DNA of 64,000 bases from Cupriavidus yeoncheonensis (GCF_905397275.1 NZ_CAJPUY010000016.1:106362-170361); one strand, 5' to 3'. Positions 51,103 to 61,100 are shown, counted from the first letter of the stretch. The notes: generated from the sequence alone by a model not told the origin. Program-made: numbers and translations.

Positions 51103-52648
51103 CGGGTCTGCCTCCCTGCATGGATGAGCGTTTGCCGGCTGGCTCGCTCGCTGCTTCGTCGATCAGTCCACCCCAGTCGGTGCGTTGCTCCATCTGCTGC
51201 TGTGTCGGCGCGTCGACGAGCGGCTGCCCGGATTGCCAGCCGCCGCCAAGCGCCTTGTAGAGGGCAATCAGATATCCGACGGCCGTGCTGCGATTGACGA
51301 GATAGGCGTCCTGCTGTGCAAACAGCGCGCGCTGGGCGTCCAGCACGCGCTCGAAGTCGGAGTACCCTTCGCGAAACAGCGCGTTGGCCAGCGCCAGCGA
51401 ACGGCTGGCGGCCTCCGACGCCTGGGCCAGGATCGCTTCGCGCTCCAGCGCCTTGATCAGGCCGGTGGCGGCGTCGTCCGCCTCGCGCGCGGCCTGGCGC
51501 ACGCTGTCCTGGTAAGTCACGATGAGCTGCTGCAAGCGCGCGTCCTGTATGCGCACGTTGTTGCGGATGCGTCCGTAGTCAAAGACGTTCCAGCGCAGGC
51601 TCGGCCCCGCTATCAGCACCAGGCCGTTGGGTGTGGCGGGCAGCGAGCTGGCCGACCAGCCGATGCTGCCGAGCAAGGTCACGGACGGATAGAGATCGGC
51701 CTTGGCCACGCCGATCAGCGCCGATTGCGCGGCCATCTGCAATTCGGCGGCGCGGATGTCCGGCCGGCGCAGCAGCAGGCTGGCCGGGACATCCTGCAGC
51801 ACGGCGCGGTCGATGAGCGGCACCACGCCCTCCCTGTCCGGCATGTCCAGCTGCTCATGCATGGGCGCCGGCGGGCGACCGACCAGGATCGCGAGCGCAT
51901 TGCGCGCCTGCAGGATCTGGTTTTCCAGTTCGGGAATGCTGCTCAGGGTGCCAAGGTATTGTGTCTTGGCCTGCTGCAGGTCGAGCTCATCGCTCTCGCC
52001 GCCCTTGAACAGTCGCTCGGTAATTTCATAGCTGCGCTTCTGCAGCCGGGCGTTCTCGCGGGCGATGCGCAGGCGCGCCTGTGCCGCGCGCAAGGTGAAG
52101 TAGGTCTGGGCAACCTGTGCATGCAGCAGCACCAGCACGTCCTCATGGATCGCCCGCGAGGCAAAGTAGGCGGCATCCGCAGATTCGATCGCGCGACTGA
52201 AACGCCCCCAGAAGTCCAGCTCCCAGCCAACGTCCAGCCCGGCACTGTATTGCCAGACACGGCTGGTCTGGACCGTGGCGCCCGACTTCCGGCTATGAAC
52301 GTAGAGCGTTTCGGCGCTTGCCTGCTGGACTTGCGGGAAGCGGCCGGCGAGCGCGATGCCGAGCTGGGCCCGGGCTTCCACCACGCGCAGGCCCGCGATC
52401 CTGACACCGGCGTTGCTGGCGTCGGCTTCGGCAATCAGTTTATCGAGGATGGGGTCGCCGAAAACCTGCCACCACTGGCGCAGATCCGGCTGCTGCCGCT
52501 GCTGCGTGACCTGGTCGAGCGCGGCAGTGCTCCATTGTTCGGTCCACGACTCGTGTTGCGCCTGGAAGTCCGGTCCCAGCCGGACACAGCCGCCTAGCAG
52601 CAGCGCCACCATCAGCAGCCGACAATGCAGGTGGACCGGCAGCGCCAT
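51095..52648 (-). CDS. NodT-type outer-membrane efflux lipoprotein of the DUF2955 system
   Basis: A 517-residue TolC-like channel with signal and lipobox LLGGC (Cys21), followed by VRLGPDFQ and two efflux repeats (RRPDIRAAELQMA and LRWNVFDYGRIRNN). ATG 52648 gives a normal signal length; the frame is open to a GTG at 52678. The C-terminal tail of about 45 polar residues overlaps the next gene by 8 bp. It completes a three-component exporter. Confidence 0.92.
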   Translation of the reverse strand: MALPVHLHCRLLMVALLLGGCVRLGPDFQAQHESWTEQWSTAALDQVTQQRQQPDLRQWWQVFGDPILDKLIAEADASNAGVRIAGLRVVEARAQLGIALAGRFPQVQQASAETLYVHSRKSGATVQTSRVWQYSAGLDVGWELDFWGRFSRAIESADAAYFASRAIHEDVLVLLHAQVAQTYFTLRAAQARLRIARENARLQKRSYEITERLFKGGESDELDLQQAKTQYLGTLSSIPELENQILQARNALAILVGRPPAPMHEQLDMPDREGVVPLIDRAVLQDVPASLLLRRPDIRAAELQMAAQSALIGVAKADLYPSVTLLGSIGWSASSLPATPNGLVLIAGPSLRWNVFDYGRIRNNVRIQDARLQQLIVTYQDSVRQAAREADDAATGLIKALEREAILAQASEAASRSLALANALFREGYSDFERVLDAQRALFAQQDAYLVNRSTAVGYLIALYKALGGGWQSGQPLVDAPTQQQMEQRTDWGGLIDEAASEPAGKRSSMQGGRPDE

Positions 52649-52971
52649 GGTCAGAGGCTGACTGCTGCGGCGACACACTTCCGGAGCTGGCCCCGTGCGC
52701 CGGACACGGCGGAGCCTGCCCGGCCCCTGGTGTCAGGCAAGCCTGGGCGGATCGTCGTTTCCGAAGCAGGAACCTGCGGCATACGGGTCTCCTTTGAGAA
52801 ACCGCGTTGTGACGATTCGGCGTACTAGGCCATTATGGTGTGCCATTGTGATTTCGGCCACCCATCGTTCGTTTCAGGCGCAACACCGGCGCGACACATG
52901 GAGCCAGGCAGAAAAACGGCCGGTCTTGCGACCGGCCGTGTTGGCTGCGCATGGCCGGCTTCAGCCGACGC
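52649..52971. other. gene-free stretch between the efflux operon and katG
   Basis: No gene is seen. It holds the katG terminator at 52916-52939 near its right end and presumably the promoter of the efflux operon near its left end. Confidence 0.5.
52916..52939 (-). terminator. intrinsic terminator of katG
   Basis: ACGGCCGGTC / GACCGGCCGT, a perfect 10-bp stem with a 4-base loop, followed on the minus strand by a U-run (AAAA at 52912-52915). It is about 32 bp past the katG stop. Confidence 0.82.
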
Positions 52972-55158
52972 TCAGCGGTTGGCGACCTCGAAGCGGTCCA
53001 GGTCCATCACCTTGCTCCAGGCCGCGACAAAATCCTGAACGAACTTCCCCCTGGCGTCCGAGCAGCCGTAGACTTCCGCCACGGCGCGCAGTTGCGAGTT
53101 GGAGCCGAAGATCAGGTCGATACGCGTGCCGGTCCACTTCAGCTTGCCCGTTGCGCGGTCGTAGCCTTCGAACACGTCCTTGCTGTCCGCGACCGGCTTC
53201 CACTCCGTGCCCATGTCGAGCAGGTTGATGAAGAAGTCGTTGGTCAGCGTTTCCGGCCGGTCGGTAAAGACGCCGTGCTTCGTCTGCCCGAAGTTCGCAT
53301 TCAGGGCGCGCATGCCACCCACAAGCACGGTCAGCTCCGGCACCGTCAGCGTCAGGAGCTGCGCCTTGTCGACCATCAGCGTCTCGGCCGGGATCGCGTA
53401 CGTACCTTTCAGGTAGTTGCGGAAACCATCCGCGATCGGCTCCAGCGCGCTGAACGACTCCACATCGGTCTGCTCCTGCGTGGCATCCATGCGTCCTGGG
53501 GTGAACGGGACCTTGACGTCGTGGCCGCCCTGCTTCGCCGCCTGCTCGACGCCGGCGCAACCGGCCAGCACGATCAGGTCGGCCAGCGACACCTTCTTGC
53601 CGCCCGACTGGGCGCTGTTGAACGCGCTCTGGACGCCCGCAAGGGTCTCCAGCACCTGCGCCAGCCGGGTCGGCTGGTTCACCTCCCAGTCCTTCTGCGG
53701 GGCAAGGCGGATGCGTGCGCCATTGGCGCCGCCGCGCTTGTCGGAGCCGCGGAACGTCGACGCCGAGGCCCAGGCCGTCGACACCAACTGCGACACCGGC
53801 ACCCCGGTAGCCAGGATCCTGGCCTTGAGCGCGGCAACGTCCTGCTCGTCGATCAGCGCATGGTCGACGGCGGAGATCGGATCCTGCCAGATCAGCTCTT
53901 CGGCCGGGACTTCCGGGCCCAGGTAGCGCGCACGCGGCCCCATGTCGCGGTGGGTCAGCTTGAACCACGCCCGGGCAAACGCGTCGGCCAACTGATCCGG
54001 GTTCTCATGGAAGCGCCTGGAGATCTTTTCATAGGCCGGATCAACCCGCAGGGAAAGATCCGTCGTCAGCATGGTCGGTCCGCGGCGCTTGGATGGGTCG
54101 AAGGGGTCTGGCACGGTATTGGCCCCCGCATCGCCCTTGGGCTTCCATTGATGCGCACCGGCCGGGCTTTTCGTCAGTTCCCATTCATAGCCGAACAAGG
54201 TTTCGAAGTAGTTATTGCTCCACTTTGTTGGCGTGTTGGTCCAGATAACTTCGAGGCCGCTGGTGATGGCGTCGCCAGCTTTACCGGAACCATAGCTGCT
54301 ATGCCAGCCCAGGCCCTGTGCTTCGAGCCCGGCGGCTTCCGGCTCCGGTCCCACATGGGACGCGGGTCCGGCGCCATGCGTCTTGCCAAAGGTATGGCCA
54401 CCAGCGATGAGCGCAACCGTCTCTTCGTCGTTCATGGCCATGCGGGCAAAGGTCTCGCGGATATCCACGGCGGCCGCGGCCGGATCCGGGTTGCCGTTCG
54501 GGCCTTCCGGGTTCACGTAGATCAGGCCCATCTGGACAGCGGCCAGCGGGTTTTCCAGGTCGCGCACGCCGGAGTAGCGCTTGTCGGCCAGCCACGTGTT
54601 TTCGGATCCCCAGTAAACGTCCTGGTCCGGTTCCCATACATCCGGGCGCCCGCCACCGAAACCGAACGTCTTGAAGCCCATCGATTCCAGTGCGACGTTG
54701 CCGGTCAATACGATCAGGTCGGCCCACGAAATCTTCTTGCCGTATTTCTGCTTGATCGGCCACAGCAGCCGGCGCGCCTTGTCCAGGTTGACGTTGTCGG
54801 GCCAGCTGTTCAGCGGGGCAAAGCGTTGCTGCCCCGAACCCGCGCCGCCACGGCCATCGCCGGTACGGTACGTGCCGGCGGCATGCCAGGCCATGCGGAT
54901 GAACAGGCCGCCGTAGTGACCGAAGTCCGCGGGCCACCAGTCCTGCGAGTCGGTCATCAGCGCCGTGAGATCCCGCTTCACTGCCGCCAGGTCCAGGCTC
55001 TTGAAGGCCTCGGCGTAGTTGAATCCCTTGTCCATGGGATCGGCCAGGGAAGAGTGCTGGCGCAGGATGCCCAGGTTCAGCTGATCGGGCCACCAGTCCC
55101 TGTTGGTTGGCCCCGAGCCGGCGGCGTGATTGAACGGACACTTCGCTTCGGTCGACAT
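52972..55158 (-). CDS. katG: catalase-peroxidase KatG
   Basis: A 728-residue bifunctional haem catalase-peroxidase that removes H2O2. The distal triad Arg88-Trp91-His92 is in FIRMAWHAAGTYR, and the proximal haem ligand His255 is in GGHTFGKTHG. The self-made Met-Tyr-Trp cross-link residues are Trp91, Tyr214 (GLIYVNPEG) and Met240 (ETFARM), at the spacing known from KatG of M. tuberculosis. It has the usual two-domain length. AAGGAGG precedes ATG 55158 (MSTEAKCPFNH). It is divergent from a ferritin-like gene and ends at a strong terminator. OxyR control is expected from the family but I could not identify a clear site. Confidence 0.97.
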   Translation of the reverse strand: MSTEAKCPFNHAAGSGPTNRDWWPDQLNLGILRQHSSLADPMDKGFNYAEAFKSLDLAAVKRDLTALMTDSQDWWPADFGHYGGLFIRMAWHAAGTYRTGDGRGGAGSGQQRFAPLNSWPDNVNLDKARRLLWPIKQKYGKKISWADLIVLTGNVALESMGFKTFGFGGGRPDVWEPDQDVYWGSENTWLADKRYSGVRDLENPLAAVQMGLIYVNPEGPNGNPDPAAAAVDIRETFARMAMNDEETVALIAGGHTFGKTHGAGPASHVGPEPEAAGLEAQGLGWHSSYGSGKAGDAITSGLEVIWTNTPTKWSNNYFETLFGYEWELTKSPAGAHQWKPKGDAGANTVPDPFDPSKRRGPTMLTTDLSLRVDPAYEKISRRFHENPDQLADAFARAWFKLTHRDMGPRARYLGPEVPAEELIWQDPISAVDHALIDEQDVAALKARILATGVPVSQLVSTAWASASTFRGSDKRGGANGARIRLAPQKDWEVNQPTRLAQVLETLAGVQSAFNSAQSGGKKVSLADLIVLAGCAGVEQAAKQGGHDVKVPFTPGRMDATQEQTDVESFSALEPIADGFRNYLKGTYAIPAETLMVDKAQLLTLTVPELTVLVGGMRALNANFGQTKHGVFTDRPETLTNDFFINLLDMGTEWKPVADSKDVFEGYDRATGKLKWTGTRIDLIFGSNSQLRAVAEVYGCSDARGKFVQDFVAAWSKVMDLDRFEVANR

Positions 55159-55563
55159 GTGTTCCCCTCCTTGGTTCGTATGCACCCAGATCGTTCGTTG
55201 TCAGATCGTTTGCTTCCAACCACACAGCTCAGCCTTGGAGTCCAAGCATGCCCTGAATAGAGTACTGTTTCTCCACACGGGGCGGAAATAGGTTTACTTC
55301 ATGGCAGACAAAGAAAGAACCTAAGGCGAGGGCATCTTCTCTTCCGTATCCCCGTCGCCAATGTTCATGACAGGCCCGTATCGCCCCGTTCGGGTGAGGC
55401 ATGCAGGCCAGCCCGGATCCGGAAACGCCGGTCAGAGTACGCCCGCCGACTAGAATGAAACAGCCCGCCCGGCGGGTGCATCGAAACGGCCCTCGCAGGT
55501 CATTGGCCGATGGCGGTGCCTTCGCATAGGCTCTACTGAAACCACGCTGCTGGAAGGATTGCC
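55159..55563. other. divergent promoter region of katG and the ferritin-like gene
   Basis: 405 bp without a recognised gene. It contains two direct copies of CAGATCGTT (55187-55195 and 55202-55210), 15 bp apart, in the katG leader. No OxyR consensus was convincing. Promoters for both directions must lie here. Confidence 0.5.
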
Positions 55564-56028
55564 ATGACGGAACTCGAACAGGACAAGGTCGTCGCCGTGC
55601 TGAACCGGATACTCGAAGCCGAGCTCGCCGGCGTGGTGCGCTACACGCACTATTCATTCCTGGTATTCGGCTTTGGGCGCATCCCGATCGTGTCGTGGCT
55701 GCGCGAGCAGGCCAACGAATCGCTGCTGCATGCCCACCAGGCCGGGGAATGGATCACCACCCTCGGCGCCTACCCGTCGCTCGGCATTGGCAAGCTGCTG
55801 GACAGCCATACGTTCGATATCGGTTCGATCCTGCGCGAGTCCCTGGCGACGGAGACGCTTGCGCTGGAGCTGTACCGCGAACTGCTAGGCCTGGTCGAAG
55901 GCCGCTCGGTGGCGCTGGAAGAGTATGCGCGTCAGCAGATCCAGGTCGAGGAGCTGCATGCCGGCGAAGTCGACAAGATGCTGCGCAAGCCCGGACAGTC
56001 GGCGACGTCGCAGTCGAGCCCGGCCTGA
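55564..56028 (+). CDS. ferritin-like/bacterioferritin-type protein
   Basis: A 154-residue four-helix-bundle protein with the ferroxidase pattern of bacterioferritin-like and Dps-like proteins: Glu18 and Glu20 in helix A, Glu52 and His55 (ANESLLHAHQAGEW) in helix B, and Glu residues in helices C and D (ETLALELYREL, QIQVEELHAGEVDKML). It would bind and oxidise Fe2+ and so limit the Fenton reaction, consistent with its position divergent from katG. The haem-ligand methionine of true bacterioferritin is not obvious. GGAAGGA precedes the ATG. Confidence 0.87.
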   Translation: MTELEQDKVVAVLNRILEAELAGVVRYTHYSFLVFGFGRIPIVSWLREQANESLLHAHQAGEWITTLGAYPSLGIGKLLDSHTFDIGSILRESLATETLALELYRELLGLVEGRSVALEEYARQQIQVEELHAGEVDKMLRKPGQSATSQSSPA

Positions 56029-56031
56029 CGC

Positions 56032-56496
56032 TTACCCTTGCGGCGCCTGCCCGGCGGCCCGATGGATCGCCGCGCGGATGCGCGGATAGGTGCCGCAGCG
56101 GCAGACGATATTCCCGAGCGCCGCGTCGATGTCCGCATCGGTCGGCTTCGGCGTGGCCTTGAGCAGCGCGCAGGCGGCCATGACCTGCGCGCTCTGGCAG
56201 TAGCCGCACTGGACCACGTCGACATCGAGCCACGCCGCCCTGACGGCATCGGCCTCCCTGCCCTGCACTCCTTCGATGGTCGTGATCTTCATGGCCGGGC
56301 GCAGCTTCGACAGGGTCAGCTGGCATGCCAGTTCGGCCTTGCCGTCCACATGCAGCGTGCAGGCTCCGCAGATGCCCACACCGCAACCGAACTTCGTTCC
56401 GGTCAGCGCCAGGTCGCAACGCAGTATCCAGAGCAGCGGCATGTCGGGTTCAGCATCCACGCTGACCGGCTTGCCGTTGACGTTCAGGGTCGCCAT
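56032..56496 (-). CDS. IorA-like (2Fe-2S) subunit of a molybdenum hydroxylase
   Basis: A 154-residue electron-transfer subunit resembling IorA of isoquinoline 1-oxidoreductase. Cluster I cysteines are C38, C43, C46 and C58; cluster II uses C97, C100, C132 and C134. GAGGAGG precedes the ATG. It lies 15 bp after the molybdopterin subunit gene, the reverse of the usual small-to-large order. It converges with the ferritin-like gene, three bases apart. Confidence 0.93.
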   Translation of the reverse strand: MATLNVNGKPVSVDAEPDMPLLWILRCDLALTGTKFGCGVGICGACTLHVDGKAELACQLTLSKLRPAMKITTIEGVQGREADAVRAAWLDVDVVQCGYCQSAQVMAACALLKATPKPTDADIDAALGNIVCRCGTYPRIRAAIHRAAGQAPQG

Positions 56497-56511
56497 GGTG
56501 TTCCTCCTCGG

Positions 56512-58788
56512 CTAGGCGAGCTTCAGCGGCAGCGCGCGCAGCCGCTGGCCGGTCAATGCGAACAGCGCGTTGGCTACCGCCGGCGCAACGGGCGGCGTGC
56601 AGACTTCTCCCGCGCCCAGAGGTGCCGCGGCGCTGGCGATGATCTCGGTCTGGATCGCGGGGCAATCCGCCATGCGCACGACCGGGAAGTCATGGAAATT
56701 CTTCTGCTGCACGACGCCATCCGCAAAGGTGATTTCCTGGAGCAGCGCAGCGGACAATCCGAAGATGATGCCGCTCTCGGCCTGCTGGCGGATCAGGTTG
56801 GGATTCACCGGCGTACCGCAATCGATCACGCAGTACACGCGATGGACGCGGATCGTCTTGTCCGCCGCGACAGACACCTCCGCCACCTGCCCGACGATGC
56901 TCCCGTACGACTGGTGCAGCGCCACGCCGCGCGCGCGCGCGATGCCGTCGGCAGCGCGCGCCATCGGCTTGCCCCAGCCCGACAAGGCCGCCACGCGCTG
57001 CAGCACGGTCAGGTGACGCGGATGCTCTTCCAGCAGGGCTGCCCGGAACACAACCGGATCCTTGCCCGCCGCCGCCGCCATCTCATCGATAAAACACTCC
57101 GTGAAGAATGCCTGGTGCGAGTGTCCCACCGAGCGCCAGAAGCCCACCGGGATGGGCAGTTCGACATTCGTGTGGGAAATGCGGGCCGCCGGCCAGGCAT
57201 AGGGCTGGTCGTAGGCGCCTTCCGCCACCGTCTTGTCGATGGGAATGCGCGGAAAGCCAAAGTCGCGCGCCAGCATCTCCGGTACGATGGCCTGCCCCGC
57301 CGAACGGGCCTGCCAGCCCACGAGCCGCCCTTCGCGATCCAGGCCGGCCCGCAACCGCGCCACGCAGGCAGGCCGGTAGAAGTCATGCGCCATGTCTTGC
57401 GAGCGCGTCCAGATCGTCTGCACCGGCCGCCCCTTGACCTCGCGCGCGATCGCAGCCGCCTGCGAGACAAAGTCCGCCTCAAGGCGCCGGCCGAATCCGC
57501 CGCCCAGCATCATGACCTGCAGGTCGACCTGGTCGGGCCGCAGGTCGAGGACTCTCGCGGCATGGGCGCGGGCAATCCCCGGCACCTGTGTCGAGACCCA
57601 CACCGTTGCAGCATGGTCCTCGTACTGGACCGTGCAGTTGATCGGCTCGACGGCACCGTGCGCGAGATATGGCGCGCGATACTCGGCGTTGATCACTTTC
57701 GCGGCGCCGCGCAGTACCTCGTCCACATCGCCACGCGCATAGTATTCATGGCCATCGTCGCGGTCCAGTGCCGCGGCGATGCGCGCCATCAGCCTGGCGC
57801 TCGAAGCGCCGGCTGCCGGGCCAGGGTCCCAGTCGACCTTCAACGTGTCCAGCGCCTGCATCGCGCGGAACGCGTTGTCGGCAATCACGGCCACGCCGCC
57901 CGTGCCGCCGTTGAAAGGCGGCACCACGAATGCCTTCACGACGCCGCGCTGCGCCACGGCGGCACTGACGTCGGCATGCTTGACGCGGCCGCCGACGGTC
58001 GGGCACATCAGCACGCTGGCATACAGCAGCCTGGGGGGCAAGGCATCGATGCCAAAGCGTGCCGAGCCGTTCGTCTTTGCCGCCGCATCGAGCCTGTGCA
58101 ACGGGCGGCCGACCAGGCGGAACGCGGACGGCTCCTTGAGCGGGACCTTGTCCGGCATCGGCTGGCGCGCGGCATCGGCGGCCAGCTCGCCGAATGTCGC
58201 GGAACGCCCGGAGCCATGCAGTACCTTGCCACCTTCCGTGCGGCATTCCGATTCGGTCACGCGCCAGCGCTGCGCAGCCGCGGACACAAGCATGGCCCGT
58301 GCCGAAGCCCCGGCCTCGCGCATGGGCATCCACAGGTCGCTGAGGCCGGAGGACCCGCCGGTGGCAATCTCGCCGATCTCGCGCATCAGCTTGCGCGTGA
58401 CGTGGTCGGCGAAGCGGCGGACAAGGCGATGGTCATCAGGATGGAAAGGCAAGCCATCCACGACCACCTGAAGGTTGTTGAAGATCTTGTCCGGCGGCGC
58501 GTTCTCCACGCGCACGCGGCTCCAGTCGGCATCGAGTTCCTCCGCCAGGATCATCGCCAGGCCGGTATGCACGCCCTGCCCCATCTCCGAGCGGCACATC
58601 ATGATGGTGACGCTGTTGTCCGCGTCGATCTTGACCCATCCGTTCAGCGCGACCTCGGCGCCTTGCGTCGGCAGCGGCGCCGACGTGGTCAGGCGCTGGC
58701 GCACGGGCAGCACAGTCCAGCCGACAACCAGGGCGCCGACTGCGCCGACTGCACCGATACCGCCGAAGATGAACGCTCTGCGCTTCAT
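56512..58788 (-). CDS. IorB-like molybdopterin-binding subunit
   Basis: A 758-residue catalytic subunit of the IorB/periplasmic aldehyde-oxidoreductase branch of the xanthine-oxidase family. The N-terminus MKRRAFIFGGIGAVGAVGAL looks like a Tat-type or membrane-anchoring signal, so the enzyme probably faces the periplasm. Molybdopterin segments include MLGGGFGRR (near residue 420) and, near the C-terminus, GAGEVCTPPVAPA with the active-site glutamate. Electrons would pass to the two-haem cytochrome encoded in the same cluster. Start 7 bp after the small unknown gene. The substrate is unknown. Confidence 0.92.
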   Translation of the reverse strand: MKRRAFIFGGIGAVGAVGALVVGWTVLPVRQRLTTSAPLPTQGAEVALNGWVKIDADNSVTIMMCRSEMGQGVHTGLAMILAEELDADWSRVRVENAPPDKIFNNLQVVVDGLPFHPDDHRLVRRFADHVTRKLMREIGEIATGGSSGLSDLWMPMREAGASARAMLVSAAAQRWRVTESECRTEGGKVLHGSGRSATFGELAADAARQPMPDKVPLKEPSAFRLVGRPLHRLDAAAKTNGSARFGIDALPPRLLYASVLMCPTVGGRVKHADVSAAVAQRGVVKAFVVPPFNGGTGGVAVIADNAFRAMQALDTLKVDWDPGPAAGASSARLMARIAAALDRDDGHEYYARGDVDEVLRGAAKVINAEYRAPYLAHGAVEPINCTVQYEDHAATVWVSTQVPGIARAHAARVLDLRPDQVDLQVMMLGGGFGRRLEADFVSQAAAIAREVKGRPVQTIWTRSQDMAHDFYRPACVARLRAGLDREGRLVGWQARSAGQAIVPEMLARDFGFPRIPIDKTVAEGAYDQPYAWPAARISHTNVELPIPVGFWRSVGHSHQAFFTECFIDEMAAAAGKDPVVFRAALLEEHPRHLTVLQRVAALSGWGKPMARAADGIARARGVALHQSYGSIVGQVAEVSVAADKTIRVHRVYCVIDCGTPVNPNLIRQQAESGIIFGLSAALLQEITFADGVVQQKNFHDFPVVRMADCPAIQTEIIASAAAPLGAGEVCTPPVAPAVANALFALTGQRLRALPLKLA

Positions 58789-58795
58789 GGCGGGA

Positions 58796-59227
58796 TCAGA
58801 ATTCCAGGCAGAAGTCGATCAGGCGTGCCTTGTCCCAGTAGACCTTCCCCAGGTATACGCCCGGCGCAACGCAGCGGATCTCGTCGCGGATCCAGTGCGC
58901 CACCAGCGAGGTATCGGAATAGTCGAGCACGATGCATTCCTTCTGGTCGAGCCAGCTGTCCGCCTTGTAGACCCTGGCCAGGATCGCCTCCAGCCCGAAT
59001 GGCGTGATGCGGTTCTTGAGCACGCCGCGGCTGGCATCGAATACCTTGCCCTGCCACGCGAACAGGCTGATCATGCGCGCGATGCTCTCGCTGAACACCG
59101 TGCCCGGCGAGATGATGGCGGTGCCCTTCGCTTCGCCGTTCGGGAGATCGCCCGCGGGACTCCCACGAAACAGGTCATCCAGTTCGGCCTGCTGCATTTG
59201 CAGGAGCTTGTGCACGTCGTAGGCCAT
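58796..59227 (-). CDS. conserved-looking protein of unknown function between GMC and Ior genes
   Basis: A 143-residue protein without signal or membrane helices. It begins MAYDVHKLLQMQQAELDDLF, contains STVFSES-like and FAWQGKVFDASRGVL segments and ends with a DKARLIDFCLEF strand. I do not recognise the family; the mix of beta strands suggests a small lipocalin-like or SnoaL-like fold but this is a guess. It overlaps the end of the GMC gene by 53 bp, with GGGAGA five bases before its ATG, so it is translationally linked. Confidence 0.72.
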   Translation of the reverse strand: MAYDVHKLLQMQQAELDDLFRGSPAGDLPNGEAKGTAIISPGTVFSESIARMISLFAWQGKVFDASRGVLKNRITPFGLEAILARVYKADSWLDQKECIVLDYSDTSLVAHWIRDEIRCVAPGVYLGKVYWDKARLIDFCLEF

Positions 59228-61100
59228 GGTGGTCTCCCATCTGGAATTGCAGCGGCGGCGTTGCCTGTGCAGTGGCCAGCAGTTCGTCGGCAGCCTTCTC
59301 GGCCATCATGTAGATCGCGCTCACCGGGAAGAAGCCCGGGATGCGCGGAAACGCCGAGGCATCGACGACACGCAGCCGGCGCGTGCCGTGCACGCCGAAA
59401 CGGCTGTCGAGCACGCCCCCCGCCGCGCGCGCACCGATCGGGCACGAGCACGACGCATGGTGGCCCCACGCGTTGTCGCGGATATAGCCGGCCAGGTCCT
59501 CATCGCTCTGGACATGCGTGCCGGGCAGCTCTTCCCGGGCGATATACCCCTGCTCCGCCAGCGGCCCGGCCAGGCCCCGCACAAAGCGGATCGCGCCGAT
59601 CAGTGCGCGCATGTCCTCGCCTTTCGGATCATCCGCCGCCTCGAAATACCGGAAGTCGATATCAGGCACGTCGCGCGGATCGGCCGAACGCAGTGACACG
59701 ATGCCGGCGCGGTTGCGCGTGTGCGCCTTGAGGATCGCCCAGGTCAGCATGTTGTCGTTCTGCGCGAAGATCTTGGAGTAGCCCGGGTAGTAGCCGACAA
59801 ATCGTTCCAGCAGCGCCATGCAGAAGATGTCCGGCACCGGCATGCGGCGGCCCGAGCGGCGGATCACCGCCGTCGCCACGCCGTTGGTGGTGTAGACGCC
59901 GTCGCGCGCATCGAACCAGCTGCGGTACGGCGCGTCGTCACGCACGAACTTCGCGCCCTGAAGCACTTCCCATGAGCGCGACATCCGGTTCACCACACCG
60001 ATCTCATAACGGTCCTGCAGGTTGCGGCCGACGCCGGGCAGGTCCACCCGTACCGGAATGCCGTGCTCGCGCAAATGTTCGGCCGGCCCGATGCCGGACA
60101 ACATCAGCAGCTGCGGCGTGTTGAACGCGCCGCCCGCGAGGATGACCTCACGCCGCGCGCGGATCCGGCACCGCTCGCCAGGCTCTGCGTTGGGCTTTGC
60201 ATGGGCCTGATAGAGATGCCTGCCCTTCAGGTACTCCACGCCGCAGGCGTCGCCCTGCTCGTCTAAGAGGACGCGCGTGGCCAGGGCGTCCATCTCGATA
60301 TGCAGCATCGCCGGGTGCTGCTGCGCCACGTCCAGCAGGCGTTCGCGCGTACCGTGGCGCGCGTGGCGCTGCGTGGTCAGCGGCGTATAGCAGACGCCGT
60401 GGAAGCAGCGCCGCCCCCACAGCCGCGAATTGGGATCGCCCTGCCACCGGAGCAGCCGCAGCCATGCGTGCAGGCGCCGGGGCACGCTTCGCGCGGCCAG
60501 TTCCATCGAGCCGATGATGACGCGGACCAGGGCATCGTCGGCCAGCGCTTCCAGCGGCATCGCGCGTTCCGTCTGCAGCCAGCCGTCCCATCCGTGCAGC
60601 GTAGGGTCCAGGCCCAGGCGGCGCGCCAGGTTCCACAGCGGCCGATGGTGGCATTGCTCGACCAGCTTCGCATACCGGCGCATGCGTGACGCCGTCCAGG
60701 ACGGGTCGCCGGTCAGGTCTGCAATGTAGTCCCAGTCCGCATCGTGTGGATACAGGAAGATCAGCGCGTTGTGCGCGGTGCAGCCGCCCAGCGTGCCCGC
60801 GCGCGGATACAGCACGCCGGACGGCCCGCATTTGGGGTCGCGGCGCTGCTGCGCGTCATCGGCATAGTGGCGCACGAAGAAGTTCCACGCCATGGACGGG
60901 TTCTCGCTCGCGCAGGCGTGGAAGCCCGGCACGTCGTAGTCCTCGGGCATGCACGACATCTCATGCGCGCGCGCATCGCAGCCGGCTTCCAGCACGCACA
61001 CGCGCATGCCAGCCTCTGCCAGGCGCGCGGCCAGCGTACCGCCGCCAGCGCCGGATCCGACGACTACGTAGTCCCATTCCGTTTCATCTTGCCCAGACAT
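59175..61100 (-). CDS. GMC-family FAD oxidoreductase
   Basis: A 641-residue glucose-methanol-choline oxidoreductase that oxidises an alcohol or sugar using FAD. The N-terminal dinucleotide fold has GSGAGGG (residues 16-22), the second GMC block is GGAFNTPQLLMLSGIGP, and the active site lies in WGHHASCSCPIG with the histidine pair. There is no signal peptide, so it may be cytosolic or exported with a partner. It is in one strand with a two-haem cytochrome (61132) and Ior-type genes. Substrate unknown. Confidence 0.93.
   Translation of the reverse strand: MSGQDETEWDYVVVGSGAGGGTLAARLAEAGMRVCVLEAGCDARAHEMSCMPEDYDVPGFHACASENPSMAWNFFVRHYADDAQQRRDPKCGPSGVLYPRAGTLGGCTAHNALIFLYPHDADWDYIADLTGDPSWTASRMRRYAKLVEQCHHRPLWNLARRLGLDPTLHGWDGWLQTERAMPLEALADDALVRVIIGSMELAARSVPRRLHAWLRLLRWQGDPNSRLWGRRCFHGVCYTPLTTQRHARHGTRERLLDVAQQHPAMLHIEMDALATRVLLDEQGDACGVEYLKGRHLYQAHAKPNAEPGERCRIRARREVILAGGAFNTPQLLMLSGIGPAEHLREHGIPVRVDLPGVGRNLQDRYEIGVVNRMSRSWEVLQGAKFVRDDAPYRSWFDARDGVYTTNGVATAVIRRSGRRMPVPDIFCMALLERFVGYYPGYSKIFAQNDNMLTWAILKAHTRNRAGIVSLRSADPRDVPDIDFRYFEAADDPKGEDMRALIGAIRFVRGLAGPLAEQGYIAREELPGTHVQSDEDLAGYIRDNAWGHHASCSCPIGARAAGGVLDSRFGVHGTRRLRVVDASAFPRIPGFFPVSAIYMMAEKAADELLATAQATPPLQFQMGDHHGLRRAQAPANAAGRTG

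Noticed and set aside
56038..59007. 989-codon open frame on the plus strand
   Set aside because: Antisense to the IorA/IorB-like genes; no recognisable domain, while the minus strand carries conserved cysteines and molybdopterin motifs.
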